NCBI GenBank assembly: GCA_030019485.1 | Contig: JASEEW010000053.1 | Coordinates: 1 to 11,051 of the forward strand | Length of the DNA: 11,051 bases | DNA from: Thermoplasmatales archaeon | Lineage (GTDB): Archaea; Thermoplasmatota; JASEFT01; JAUWIS01 | Direction of reading: 5' to 3' | Shown: one piece after another, positions 1 through 7,411 of the stretch | Layout: each line of letters starts with the position of its first letter | Position numbering within the stretch: the first letter of the stretch is position 1 | Notes under the pieces: model-generated | The model's database searches: none | Told to the model about the DNA's origin: nothing | The model's input: the letters and a program-made list of their open reading frames with translations, nothing else | Program-made: the position numbers and the translations under genes

Positions 1-1
1 G

Positions 2-589
2 TTTGATAATGTCTTAACAGATATGGGAATTTTTGTTGATTTGCATAAAGTAATCTTAGTGTTTGACAAGGGATATTGGTGTTATGCTCGTTTTAAAGAA
101 CTTGCAAATAAAGGTATCAAGTTCATTGTACCCATGAAAAAAAGGGTGCTAAATACAGGAGTAGTTTCTCAAAAAAAGGACTAAAAGATATTCTAACTTG
201 ATTGATTGAGTTTGAGAAGATGCCAGGAACCCTCTTTAGATTGGTAGTGATCCATACAAATGAGGGTGATTTAGAGTATCTTACAAATATTTTTGACATG
301 AAACCGTTTCAAATTAGATTCTGTTATGACATTCGATGGGACATGGAGGTGTTTAATAAGGAACTTAAATCAAATCTGAAAATCACGCATCTTATTAGTG
401 AGAATCTTAATGGTGTTCTAATCCAAATCTTCTGTACACTCATTGCGTATCTCCTGATTGCACTGTTTAGGATAACGCATAATAGTTTTTTACCTGTATT
501 GGAAATAAAAAGAATGGCTTAGGTTTTATGGTGGATGTACAATTAAAGAGGTGTGTGAAATCAATCCAAAAGCTGTGATGCCATCATAG
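2..589 (+). pseudogene. IS4-type DDE transposase remnant, 5' end outside window
   Basis: This is the decayed C-terminal part of a DDE transposase, recognised by pattern rather than by search. The first piece (2-184) runs to a TAA stop and contains a D-K-G-Y-W...F-K-E-L-A-N-K-G-I-K-F-I-V pattern, typical of the second catalytic Asp region of IS4-type enzymes. The second piece (202-522) is in another frame, preceded by an in-frame TGA at 199, and carries the Y-D-I-R-W-D-M-E-V-F-N-K-E-L-K-S-N-L-K-I signature around the catalytic Glu, then a hydrophobic I-Q-I-F-C-T-L-I-A-Y-L-L segment. Reading returns to the first frame at about 515 and could continue to a stop at 587-589; this last part is less certain. 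With at least one frameshift and stops it cannot make a full enzyme. The left end of the element lies outside the window and I could not identify a terminal inverted repeat on the right. Confidence 0.82.
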
Positions 590-849
590 TAATTGTTTTT
601 TTCGGGGTGTGTCTTGCACCGTTTTATTAGAATTGTATCCTCAGTTGTAGCTGTCGTCATTTTAGATGATTCTTATAAATCCTCAAAGAATTTTTTTGTT
701 TTTAATAGAGCAAAAATGTAAATCTAATAATTCATGCAGCATCAATTATACAATGTTATGTATTGAGTGAAGCAGAATTTGAACGCAACCTATTTATATT
801 CAAAACAACAATATATACATTGTTATCTTGCAAATAGTGGTGGTAGGTG
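590..849. other. AT-rich intergenic region after IS remnant
   Basis: No coding sequence is convincing here. The stretch is AT-rich, probably includes the eroded right edge of the insertion sequence, and ends in the promoter and ribosome binding region of the surface protein gene. I see no RNA gene in it. Confidence 0.5.
790..843 (+). promoter_or_regulatory. Archaeal TATA box and Shine-Dalgarno for the surface protein gene
   Basis: A TATA-like run (CTATTTATAT, 790-799) would place the transcription start near 821. This leaves a leader of about 29 nt containing GGTGG (839-843), six bases before the ATG at 850. A second AT-rich run (ATATATAC, 811-818) is possible but would start transcription at or just after the ribosome binding site, so I favour the first. 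Confidence 0.5.
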
Positions 850-2868
850 ATGTGGGCGAGTAAAAAAGGAAAAATAAAAATATTTGTGTTTGCCGTGGTT
901 GGGGCATTGATTTTTTTAGGTGTACCAAACATGGAAAACACGGTAAGGGCAGAAAATGGAAACAGCCTAAGCATAGAGGATGTAATAATTGAGACTGGAA
1001 GCACAGAATTGTTCAGTGGTGGGGATTACATTTCAATGAAGGTAAGGGATATAAGGTTTGCAGTTGTGTACGGTAATGATACAAATCCCAACAACATAAT
1101 ACTGTTCTCAGAATACACAAGATATTTTGGTGGAGCGGAAATATATAACAACCAGGGAAACTTCATAGGAAAAAGGGGCATACCTGTCAGAACAGTTTTT
1201 GCGCAGAAATTCAAATTCATGTTTGAGTTCAACGATACTGACGGCAATGATCTTTTTGACTTTAGAAGAACTGGGGATGATGAGCTTAATATCACAGCCA
1301 ATGATACATTATGCAAAGCAGTTTCATTGCGGCAGGCATGGACTATCAGTGAATTAACAAATACAACGATAGACAACACAACAATGAATGTTGATTTCAA
1401 ACTCGGATGCAGTAACATATCATACGGCATAGTATGGGATAATGGAACGGCAAGACTTGGTAAAGAGAAGGACGGCAGTGTTGAAAAAATCGAGCTTTAT
1501 TTCCATGTAACCATAAAAATAGAGGATTGCATTGTAGAGAATGTCCCATGGTACAATGTTACAATAGACTCAGGCAACCCTAACACTGTAACACATTCTA
1601 AGTGGCTGAGAAACGAAACCTACACGGGTAAGGCTGTGAATGCGACTTTCAAATATGACCACCTAATTCAGGGATGGGACTTCAAATCAAGCAGCTCAAA
1701 ACTTGCATTGGAAACAGCAGGGCTTTTTGGTGAGTACACACCCAAAAATGTTAACAAATGGCTGCGCAAACAGTTCGGTCATCCCAAATCCAATTATGAA
1801 ACACCGGAAGGGGAGGAAGAAAACAACGGCACAGAGCCTGAAAAACCTGTGAAACTCACCAGAGGCTCTATAGCATTTGATGACATCTGGTGCAGAATCG
1901 GTAGATTACTGTGGGTGTCAAACGTTACTGTGGATGGTGCTGAGGAAAACATGACATTCCAGATACACGGCGGCAGAAGAATTGATTGGATGCACGGCGG
2001 AAGAACCTTTGAAGGATTCCTCATAAGGGGCGCATTCATATACCCCTCTGGAAACACAATAGTTCATGACCCAGCGTTTGCAAGCACAGCCTTGATCTTT
2101 GACATAGGGAAAGAAAAGGTTGAGGAAAATGTTGAAGAACACAAAATAACCGTTGAACATGTTGGCGTTGGGTTCATAAACATATCCTCTGTTGAAACAC
2201 CGCCAGCGCATTCATCAGATATAGAGGATATCGGGGTGTTTGCTGATATAACTGTGGAGGGGGAGATAACAGATGCTTATATCACAGTAACCTATGATGA
2301 TGCAGACATCCCGGCAAATGTTGATGAAAGCACACTCAGAATGTACTATTATAGTCCCGGGGAGTTTGGATGGGTGGTGATAGAAAACAGTGGCGTATAT
2401 ACAGAGAACAACACAGTCTGGGCAGTGGTTGAGCATTTCACAATATTTGCGGTAATGGGGACAGTTAATAATCAGCCAGCACTTTCAAATGGTGGAGTAA
2501 TACCATCCTCAGGTGACACAGGCACCTTGTTCACATATACGGTTACATATACTGATGCGGAGGATGACCCACCATCATATATACATGTGGTCATAGATGG
2601 AAACATACATAGTATGTCCAAACAAAACCCGGATGATAATATATATCTTGATGGTTGTATATATCAGTATCAGACAACATTAAAAGCCACAAGTCATTCT
2701 TACTATTTTGAATGCTCTGATGGAATCACATCTACATCAACGGATAGTGTAATAGGGCCATCGGTGACCAAAAAGATTGGGGAAAAAGGATTCATACCAG
2801 GGTTTGAAGCAGTTTGCCTAATCATGCTAATTGGGATAGGTGCTTTTCTGCTCAGAAGGAAAAGATAA
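850..2868 (+). CDS. Secreted surface protein with PGF-CTERM-type C-terminal anchor
   Basis: Probably a large extracellular, glycosylated envelope protein. Counting from the GTG at 847, residues 8-25 form a basic plus hydrophobic signal segment, with a plausible cleavage after V-R-A near 35. The body is polar and rich in N-x-S/T sequons (more than ten, for example N-I-T, N-T-T, N-G-T, N-M-T). Near residues 500-540 is a motif (L-R-M-Y-Y-Y...W-V-V-I...V-E-H-F-T-I-F-A-V-M) that I associate with archaeal PGF-CTERM surface proteins, followed by an Ig-like segment. The C-terminus has P-G-F-E at about 651, a hydrophobic helix and R-R-K-R, matching the tripartite signal processed by archaeosortase A and linked to a lipid. 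ATG 850 is preferred over GTG 847 because of ribosome-binding-site spacing. The glycosyltransferase follows on the same strand 122 bp downstream. The exact function (S-layer, adhesin or other) cannot be read from sequence. Confidence 0.85.
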   Translation: MWASKKGKIKIFVFAVVGALIFLGVPNMENTVRAENGNSLSIEDVIIETGSTELFSGGDYISMKVRDIRFAVVYGNDTNPNNIILFSEYTRYFGGAEIYNNQGNFIGKRGIPVRTVFAQKFKFMFEFNDTDGNDLFDFRRTGDDELNITANDTLCKAVSLRQAWTISELTNTTIDNTTMNVDFKLGCSNISYGIVWDNGTARLGKEKDGSVEKIELYFHVTIKIEDCIVENVPWYNVTIDSGNPNTVTHSKWLRNETYTGKAVNATFKYDHLIQGWDFKSSSSKLALETAGLFGEYTPKNVNKWLRKQFGHPKSNYETPEGEEENNGTEPEKPVKLTRGSIAFDDIWCRIGRLLWVSNVTVDGAEENMTFQIHGGRRIDWMHGGRTFEGFLIRGAFIYPSGNTIVHDPAFASTALIFDIGKEKVEENVEEHKITVEHVGVGFINISSVETPPAHSSDIEDIGVFADITVEGEITDAYITVTYDDADIPANVDESTLRMYYYSPGEFGWVVIENSGVYTENNTVWAVVEHFTIFAVMGTVNNQPALSNGGVIPSSGDTGTLFTYTVTYTDAEDDPPSYIHVVIDGNIHSMSKQNPDDNIYLDGCIYQYQTTLKATSHSYYFECSDGITSTSTDSVIGPSVTKKIGEKGFIPGFEAVCLIMLIGIGAFLLRRKR

Positions 2869-2990
2869 AAAGAAAATCTTGGAGATGCAATTTGGTGTAT
2901 CTATGGCAGTGAAACAAACACTAACAGCAAGCAGTTATCAGCATAAGGGTAGGGGAAAAATAAAAAAAGAAATAAGTAGATGTCAATATT

Positions 2991-4609
2991 ATGCTTCAAA
3001 AAATAACGAAACGAAACTGTGCAATAGTTCTACTAATAATGTTCATAGCCCTGTCATCATGGATTATGAGCATACCCTATGACCCCAATGAATGGCGTCC
3101 CTGATGAGCCTACCATCCAGACATGGTCAGAGCTTTATCTTCAGGGAAAATACTCTGTACCGTTGGATGAATTTATGCAGGAGCATTATAATGCACCGCA
3201 GAGCATTGTTGTTGAACAAAACGGTGAATACTTTGTAGCAAACGAAAAAGGTCCTGGCTACTGTGTTCTGCTTGCAGGGTTTATATTACTCGGCATAGAA
3301 CCATTTGTTGTTGTTTTTTTAGGTATTATCACATGTGTATCCACATATTTCCTTGCTAGAAGATTGTTTAACTGGAAGGTTGCGTTTATTTCCACTCTTC
3401 TTGTAATAACATGCACGGATGCTTTGCTCATGCTTCAAAGATACGGGCATCCTGACTATGCTACAATGGCTTTCGCAGTCCTTGGACTCTGGCTGTTTAT
3501 AGAATCATTACACACATTTTATGGAAATTCGGAAAACAAACTGCTTTATGGTACTGCACTTGGGATTGCAGGTGGTGTTGCACTTGGGTTTTCAGTAACA
3601 ACGAGATACGCTGTAGTATTTCTGCTGCTTGTACTATTCATATATTTCCCAGCAGTTAACTACAATCTCCTGAGAAAATCTTTTGCATCGTTCATCCGCT
3701 CATCCAAATTTTTGCTGCCGTACGTTATTGGTGTTCTGATACCAATGTTTCTGCTTCTCAACTACAATGCCACAGTGTTAGGTGCTCCTTTTGAATCAGG
3801 CTATAACTTTGAGCAGATAATAACTGTGCATCCTGAAATCCCTGGGAAATAACACAACATCCACCAGAGACCCTGTTGGTGGATGGAATCCATTAAACAT
3901 TTTTGAAAACCTTGTGCAGCTCACACCGTTGTTATCAATAGGTATGCCCGCAATACTTTTTATGCCGTTCGCCCTGCTCAAGCTGAGGAGGGATAAAAAA
4001 TTATGGTTGTTTGCACCATGGTTTCTTTCCATTTTCATGTTTTACATGGGAATAGGCTGGGTTGGAGATGACCCTTTCCTTATAGCGCATCTCAGATATT
4101 TTTTACCAGCGCTTCCAGGGGTATGCATTTGCGCAGGATATGCAATCAGTGTTCTGAGAAACAGGTCATTTGCTGTTTGTGTTGTCGGCATGCTGATTTT
4201 TGCTGGTGTTGCAGGGGCCGAGATGCAGTTCAAAGAACTTGAGATGATGGGGAAAGGACCTACTGGGCCGCCTATGCATCAAAATGGATACCATCTTCTC
4301 ACAATATCGCAGCTTCTTTCAAATCCATTAAACTTCAGGGAAAGTTTTGTGAGGGTTGAGAGTGCAAAGATAATTTTAATGGATGGAGTAGACGGAAATG
4401 TGATACTGAACATAGTAGATAACACATCCCAAAGGAATCTCACTGTTGTAATTGAATTGGGTGTAAACCTCCCACCGCTATCACTTAATGACCTAATCAA
4501 TATTCAGGGGTTGTTCAGGCAGGGAATAACGAACCCGGAAGAAGATGTGAATGGTGAATGGGAGATATTTATTAAGGCTGGCACAGACGACAGAGTTGAA
4601 AAAGTTTAA
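2991..4609 (+). pseudogene. GT-C type membrane glycosyltransferase (GT39/PMT-like), two frameshifts
   Basis: Three reading frames join into one protein of about 538 residues. Piece 1 starts at ATG 2991: a basic N-terminus, one membrane helix and Y-D-P-N-E-W-R-P, then TGA at 3102. Dropping one C from 3099-3101 continues as R-P-D-E-P-T-I-Q-T-W-S-E-L in the frame open to 3852. Dropping one base near 3842-3849 continues as P-G-N-N-T-T-S-T-R-D-P in the frame that ends at 4609. The D-E pair after the first helix fits the catalytic Asp-Glu motif of GT-C transferases that use dolichyl-phosphate sugars, and R-Y-F-L-P-A-L-P-G is also typical. Many membrane helices follow. The last ~95 residues form a soluble, beta-rich domain that resembles an OB fold. 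It likely glycosylates surface proteins such as its upstream neighbour. Whether the shifts are real or assembly errors is open; both lie in short homopolymers. Confidence 0.78.
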
Positions 4610-4690
4610 TAATTGCAAAAGGTCTCCATAATTGCCATCCCGACACTATTTTTGAAGAAAAAATGTAATGAGAATGTAGAATCATTCTAA
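4610..4690. other. Convergent intergenic gap
   Basis: This gap separates the stop codons of the convergent glycosyltransferase and C11 peptidase genes. It contains a T-run (4651-4655) and a small palindrome (AGAATG...CATTCT, 4672-4689) that may help termination from either side. Nothing coding is visible. Confidence 0.35.
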
Positions 4691-6325
4691 TCAGTATAAT
4701 TTCTGCCTCTGCTTTATCACAGCAATCATAACTAACAATGCAACCCCTGCTATCAGGAGAAAGACAATGCCCCACGGATACCCCCCAATCCCTTTCTCCC
4801 TAAGCACAACATTCACATTAACAGATGAAACTGTTGAGTAACCTGTTCCATCAAAAGACCTTGTATAGATTGTATGTTTTCCAGGGGTTGTTTTCCATTC
4901 ATAACTCCATGTCTCTGTTCCATAAGCAGTCACCCATTCACCATTACCAATTCTTATCTCAACCTTTGTGACAGAATCAGTGTCAAAAGCAGAACCAGTA
5001 ATAAGATAACTGCTTCCATCAATGTTTTCCCATCTTTCAGGTGTAAGAATCAGGCAGGTCGGCGGAGGATTATCTGCGCTATCAGGTGGAAAATTAGCGT
5101 GATGAATGAACTCATCCCAGTATTTATCTTTCCCAAAACATGTTTCATCATAGCTCCCATTGTATTCTGTTGTTAAATCGTTTGGGAAGTATATGGTCAT
5201 ACCATAGGTATCTGGATAACCAGAGCCATGCGCTTCCGCAATTCTTGAATACTCAATATTCCCCATGACCATTTCAGCCTTATCCTTTGCTGTTTGTTTT
5301 ATTCCAAAGTTTTTGTTTGAGATTTCATACGCAAAATCGTAAACATCAATCATGGATGATGCAATGTTTGGGAATGGGGATGGAACAAAACCTACTGTGA
5401 ATGTTTGCGCATTGTTTCTGCTTCTCCATATCTCGGCATTTGTAACAGGATTCCCAGCATCCTGCGAGAGAAGCATGCAGAGTTCATCAACACTTTCTGC
5501 TACTCTGTCCATTTTTTTCATGTCAAATGCCGACATGGTAACCTCCGGTGTGTCAGCAGGGTCAGGGCTGCCATCGGAATAAGAATAAATGTAGGCATCT
5601 ACAATTACTTCAGCAAGATCTTCAGGTGTCATCGTAGGGTTCTCCACTAAAGGAGAAAGAATAGTATCATACGGGCATCCATCACCTGGAACAAATGTTT
5701 CCGAGCCAACAGCTATGTCTGCATAGTCTTTTATCTGGTAGTTTACTTCAATGCATCCCATTGTGCACGCATCAAACAATACAACATCAATGTTTCTGTT
5801 GATATTTTCTCTGATTGTTTTCAATGCCTCTTTCAACTCAGGCATCGTCAAAAAATCATTGTCATTTGTGTCATCCCAGCACACGCCCTGCCATCCACCG
5901 CCATGGTCCCATAAATCCAGAAGATAATGTTTCGCAGGATAATTCTTCACTGCCCATAACACAAAATCAATTAATGTATCAGGGTCACCCATGTTTTTTT
6001 CACCCAAATCCATCAGAGCATTTTCAGGGGTTGGTGTGAGACCTTTTGTAACATAGAACAGTTTTGTATCCGTCCAGCCATTGTCTGAGTTATCCTCTCC
6101 TTCTGCTCTGTCCATTTCCACAACAACATTCACGTTTGCTGTTGAACCAATTTTTGCCATCTCATTAAAGTCATCTATCCCAGCCCCATCAAGATCGTTG
6201 TCAGCATCAAAATAAATCATGATTGTCCAGTCCTTGCTTTTGTCTTTTGCCGACTCCGCATATGGAAAAAAAGGAATGAGCAGAAAAACCAATAACAGTA
6301 TAATCATTGTCTTTTTAATCATCAT
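4691..6325 (-). CDS. Clostripain-like C11 family cysteine peptidase, secreted and membrane-anchored
   Basis: A secreted peptidase of the C11 (clostripain) clan CD family, expected to cleave after basic residues. Counting from the ATG at 6334, residues 5-27 are a signal segment ending near Y-A-E-S-A. The mature domain opens with W-T-I-M-I-Y-F-D-A-D-N-D-L-D. The catalytic His is H144 in L-W-D-H-G-G-G-W and the catalytic Cys is C190 in F-D-A-C-T-M-G; both are intact. Residues ~425-510 form an Ig-like beta domain with alternating W and Y residues, and ~518-538 form a membrane helix before a basic tail, so the enzyme probably sits on the outside of the cell. No PGF motif precedes this helix, unlike the other surface protein here. 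I chose the ATG at 6325 (M-M-I-K-K) because the TATA-like box at 6345-6353 fits leaderless initiation there, while 6334 is only about 15 nt from it. Substrate unknown; surface protein processing or scavenging is plausible. Confidence 0.93.
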   Translation of the reverse strand: MMIKKTMIILLLVFLLIPFFPYAESAKDKSKDWTIMIYFDADNDLDGAGIDDFNEMAKIGSTANVNVVVEMDRAEGEDNSDNGWTDTKLFYVTKGLTPTPENALMDLGEKNMGDPDTLIDFVLWAVKNYPAKHYLLDLWDHGGGWQGVCWDDTNDNDFLTMPELKEALKTIRENINRNIDVVLFDACTMGCIEVNYQIKDYADIAVGSETFVPGDGCPYDTILSPLVENPTMTPEDLAEVIVDAYIYSYSDGSPDPADTPEVTMSAFDMKKMDRVAESVDELCMLLSQDAGNPVTNAEIWRSRNNAQTFTVGFVPSPFPNIASSMIDVYDFAYEISNKNFGIKQTAKDKAEMVMGNIEYSRIAEAHGSGYPDTYGMTIYFPNDLTTEYNGSYDETCFGKDKYWDEFIHHANFPPDSADNPPPTCLILTPERWENIDGSSYLITGSAFDTDSVTKVEIRIGNGEWVTAYGTETWSYEWKTTPGKHTIYTRSFDGTGYSTVSSVNVNVVLREKGIGGYPWGIVFLLIAGVALLVMIAVIKQRQKLY

Positions 6326-6344
6326 ATTAAGCATGCATCTTATT

Positions 6345-6353
6345 CTTTAAAAG
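6345..6353 (-). promoter_or_regulatory. TATA-like box for the C11 peptidase gene
   Basis: On the minus strand this reads CTTTTAAAG, centred about 24-27 nt upstream of the ATGs at 6325 and 6322. This is the archaeal TATA distance for a leaderless transcript starting at the start codon. Confidence 0.5.
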
Positions 6354-6451
6354 TTTTTACTTACCTCGGAAGCGCCCAGAAAAACGCCCAATTATCCATC
6401 ATTAAAACCATGCTATTTCCATTTTTTGATGTGGAAAGCAAAAAATAAAAG

Positions 6452-6578
6452 GTGCTTGAGGAGCACGAGGATTTCTGCATCCTCTACGGAATTGCTCTGC
6501 AATTCCGTACGATGCTAGGAAAAATGCAAAGCATTTTTCCGTCGCATCCAAGGTTCAAATCCCTGCCCGGGCGCGTGC
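6452..6578 (+). ncRNA. Chain of hairpins ending in a tRNA T-arm-like sequence
   Basis: Five consecutive hairpins can be drawn on this strand. They are 6452-6466 (5 bp, loop TGAGG), 6467-6484 (6 bp), 6486-6508 (perfect 10 bp, loop TCT), 6511-6548 and 6549-6565. The fourth has an outer stem GATGC/GCATC, an asymmetric internal loop TA versus GTC, and an inner perfect 10 bp stem with loop AAA at 6518-6540. The fifth resembles a tRNA T-arm: GG-TTCAAAT-CC with one A-C mismatch in the 5 bp stem. CCCGGGC then G (6566-6573) would fit an acceptor 3' strand with discriminator G, as in archaeal tRNA-Asp. However, no partner GCCCGGG strand, D-arm or anticodon loop is found upstream, and CCA is not encoded, so it is not a complete tRNA. 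It could be a structured RNA, a tRNA 3' half, or a palindromic element inserted in a tRNA relic. The third and fourth hairpins recur near 10984-11047. Confidence 0.55.
6486..6548 (+). repeat. First copy of the two-hairpin module
   Basis: Hairpin 1 (6486-6508) has a 10 bp stem ACGGAATTGC with loop TCT. Hairpin 2 (6518-6540) has a 10 bp stem GGAAAAATGC with loop AAA, inside the outer stem GATGC/GCATC with TA and GTC internal-loop strands. It matches the copy at 10984-11047 (minus) with compensatory differences in the stems. Confidence 0.7.
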
Positions 6579-6591
6579 ATCTTACAAAAAA

Positions 6592-6600
6592 CTATTTTTA
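6592..6600 (+). promoter_or_regulatory. TATA box for the GPN-loop GTPase gene
   Basis: CTATTTTTA is centred 26 nt upstream of the ATG at 6622, as expected for a leaderless archaeal transcript. There is no Shine-Dalgarno before this ATG. The T-run could also end transcription of the hairpin-rich RNA just upstream. Confidence 0.6.
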
Positions 6601-6621
6601 CCCCAAACCCATTTAACAGTT

Positions 6622-7380
6622 ATGATATTCCTATATTTTGTTGGAACAGCAGGCTCAGGCAAAAGCACGCTCACATACTCGTTTCAGCAGTGGATGAATT
6701 TGCAGGGCTATGATGCCATAACAGCAAACCTTGACCCCGGTGCTGAGAAACTGAACTATGCCCCTGATGTTGACATAAGGGAAATAATTTCACTGAGGAA
6801 GGTTATGGATGAATACGGGCTTGGTCCTAATGGCGCACAGATTGTATGCGCGGATATGCTTGCATTGAAAATCAACGAAATCAAGGAGATTGTTGATGGC
6901 TTTGATTCTGACTATGTTTTAATTGACACACCAGGGCAGATGGAGATTTTTGCTTTCAGGGAAACAAGCAGGGTAATCATTGATATCCTTGGTCCAGATT
7001 CAGCCATGGCGTTTCTTTTTGACCCTTTCCTTTCAAAAACTCCCTCTGGCTTCATTTCCCAGATTATGCTTTCTGCTACAACGCAGTTCAGGTTTCATCT
7101 CCCATTTATCAACGTGTTGAGCAAATCAGATTTGCTTGATGAGACGGAAAAAAGCAGAATAATAAGCTGGGTCAAGCAACCTGAGGACCTGCTCAACGAT
7201 GCAATTCATGAGAATCCTTCTATGGAAAAACAGTTAAGCATAGAGCTTTTCAGGGTTTTAGAAAGTCTTGGTGTTTACAAAATGCTTACGCCTGTATCCT
7301 CAGAAACAATGACTGGGATGGAGGATATATACAACCTTGTTCAGCAGGTTTTCATGGGCGGGGAGGATTTGGAGAAATAA
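6622..7380 (+). CDS. GPN-loop GTPase (archaeal Pab0955-like)
   Basis: A small GTPase of the GPN-loop family, the archaeal counterpart of eukaryotic Gpn1-3, which assist RNA polymerase II assembly; the archaeal role is not settled. The 252-residue length is normal for the family. Motifs in order: Walker A G-T-A-G-S-G-K-S-T (8-16), L-D-P-G-A-E with the following tyrosine (38-46), the diagnostic G-P-N loop (68-70), G3 D-T-P-G-Q (102-106) and G4 as S-K-S-D (167-170). The GPN loop completes the active site across the dimer interface. All key residues are present, so it should be a functional cytoplasmic homodimer. The start codon is the first ATG, placed exactly 26 nt after its TATA box. The stop codon overlaps the putative promoter of the following ornithine carbamoyltransferase gene, so the two may be transcribed together or separately. 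Confidence 0.96.
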   Translation: MIFLYFVGTAGSGKSTLTYSFQQWMNLQGYDAITANLDPGAEKLNYAPDVDIREIISLRKVMDEYGLGPNGAQIVCADMLALKINEIKEIVDGFDSDYVLIDTPGQMEIFAFRETSRVIIDILGPDSAMAFLFDPFLSKTPSGFISQIMLSATTQFRFHLPFINVLSKSDLLDETEKSRIISWVKQPEDLLNDAIHENPSMEKQLSIELFRVLESLGVYKMLTPVSSETMTGMEDIYNLVQQVFMGGEDLEK

Positions 7381-7388
7381 ATATTTAT
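7379..7388 (+). promoter_or_regulatory. TATA box for the ornithine carbamoyltransferase gene
   Basis: AAATATTTAT straddles the stop codon of the GTPase gene and is centred about 27-28 nt before the ATG at 7412. The spacing suggests a leaderless transcript. No Shine-Dalgarno is evident in the 31 nt gap. Confidence 0.55.
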
Positions 7389-7411
7389 CTACCTAATCCA
7401 TTCTGTCAAGT

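Noticed and set aside
2840..3082. Small 80-residue ORF between the surface protein and glycosyltransferase genes
   Set aside because: It overlaps both genes in another frame, has a low-complexity composition and no ribosome binding site, and is better explained as a shadow.
3842..3850. Programmed frameshifting in the glycosyltransferase
   Set aside because: There is no classic slippery heptamer or following pseudoknot, and two independent shifts in one gene make indels or errors more likely.
3079..4609. Two separate membrane protein genes (3079-3852 and 3914-4609)
   Set aside because: Sequence upstream of each ATG continues the protein in another frame; joined, the pieces make one normal GT-C enzyme.
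6511..6548. Self-cleaving ribozyme suggested by the conserved GTC internal-loop strand
   Set aside because: The other conserved hammerhead strands (CUGAUGA, GAA) are missing, and TA opposite GTC matches no ribozyme core that I know.
6452..6573. A complete intron-containing tRNA gene
   Set aside because: No 5' acceptor strand pairing with CCCGGGC is found upstream, the hairpin in anticodon position has a 6-nt (or 8-nt) rather than 7-nt loop, and the T-stem has a mismatch.
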